This document shows positions 63,802 through 64,000 of a DNA stretch of 64,000 nucleotides, piece by piece; position 1 is the stretch's first letter; each line of letters opens with the position of its first letter. The position numbers were made by a program, and so were the translations under genes. The stretch covers positions 634,809 to 698,808 of the forward strand of contig NZ_WHZV01000001.1 in NCBI RefSeq assembly GCF_010667645.1. Direction: 5' to 3'. Source of the stretch: Bifidobacterium platyrrhinorum. Lineage in GTDB: Bacteria; Actinomycetota; Actinomycetes; Actinomycetales; Bifidobacteriaceae. The notes below the pieces were generated by a model. The model saw nothing but the letters and a program-made list of their open reading frames with translations, was not told the DNA's origin and searched no databases.

Positions 63802-64000
63802 ATGCGTTTCGCGTGCTTCGACCGGTGGGACGACCCCAAACCCGACCTGACCGGCATCACCTCGGCGAAATGGACGAGCGGCGTGGATGGCACCCGCACC
63901 TTGGAAGTCACCGCCGTCGGTGAAAGCGTCATCGGCAAGGGCGACCGGCTCGTGTTCAGGGATCCGCGCGGCATCCTTCAGGAGGCCATCGTGGTCTCGC
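63802..64000 (+). CDS. Partial tail protein (Gp37-like), cut by window edge
   Basis: The first 66 codons of a frame starting MRFACFDRWDDPKPDL with GGAGG upstream. Strand pattern and position suggest the tail-associated baseplate or tip protein that normally follows Dit. The rest lies outside. Confidence 0.6.
   Translation, partial: MRFACFDRWDDPKPDLTGITSAKWTSGVDGTRTLEVTAVGESVIGKGDRLVFRDPRGILQEAIVVS

Larger units (their letters stand above)
37262..64000. mobile_element. Siphovirus-like prophage (left end to window edge)
   Basis: Phage genes run without a chromosomal gene from the tRNA-Pro to the edge: minus-strand early genes (37525-45502), switch and integrase (45137-47574), then plus-strand packaging, head and tail genes. 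The right end, lysis genes and second attachment site lie outside. The left boundary is placed at the tRNA-Pro by inference. Int is about 9 kb inside, which is unusual. Confidence 0.85.

Overview
The window is a piece of a GC-rich actinobacterial chromosome, most likely Bifidobacterium. The evidence is the protein sequences (bifidobacterial-type UTP-glucose-1-phosphate uridylyltransferase, O-acetylhomoserine sulfhydrylase and pyridoxamine kinase), frequent GTG starts, Shine-Dalgarno-led ATGA-coupled operons and the clpP1-clpP2-clpX arrangement. The genus call rests on recognising protein sequences, not on a 16S gene.

Bases 1-14230 are housekeeping and signalling genes: UDP-glucose synthesis, proC, a proline iminopeptidase, a two-component pair whose sensor is an unusual tandem fusion, an FtsX-type ABC exporter, metY and a pyridoxamine kinase. 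Bases 14216-22527 form an envelope cluster that I cannot assign to a described system. A lipoprotein, adaptor, ATPase and permease operon (MacB-like) lies next to a response regulator, histidine kinase, membrane protein and lipoprotein operon whose genes are joined by 4-bp ATGA overlaps. Four members of one three-cysteine secreted protein family lie in and between the two operons, and one of them is frameshifted.

Bases 22793-36724 return to the core genome: yraN, comM, dprA, a methylated-DNA repair protein, a soluble-looking succinate dehydrogenase/fumarate reductase pair without membrane anchors, an O-methyltransferase, a LOG-family protein, nhaA, three identical tandem tRNA-Arg genes, clpX, clpP2, clpP1 and a DUF1304 membrane protein.

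From a tRNA-Pro gene (37185-37261) to the right edge lies a siphovirus-like prophage that continues beyond the window. Its left arm (minus strand) is a replication and recombination module: zinc-finger-like small proteins, a helicase/primase with inverted domain order, a possible ssDNA-binding accessory protein, a PD-(D/E)XK nuclease, a resolvase-like nuclease and an excisionase-like protein. The genetic switch and integrase lie in the interior (45137-47574) rather than at the end. The right arm (plus strand) carries HNH endonuclease, terminase, portal, a MuF head protein fused to a papain-fold toxin with a probable immunity gene, scaffold, capsid, head-fibre protein, connectors, tail tube, frameshifted tail chaperones, tape measure, distal tail protein and the start of a further tail gene. 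Two AT-rich accessory genes (48452-49381, nuclease-like; 54427-55143, membrane protein) interrupt the late operon. Each has a -10 box exactly 7 nt before its ATG, suggesting leaderless expression in the lysogen. Lysis genes and the right attachment site are not in the window.
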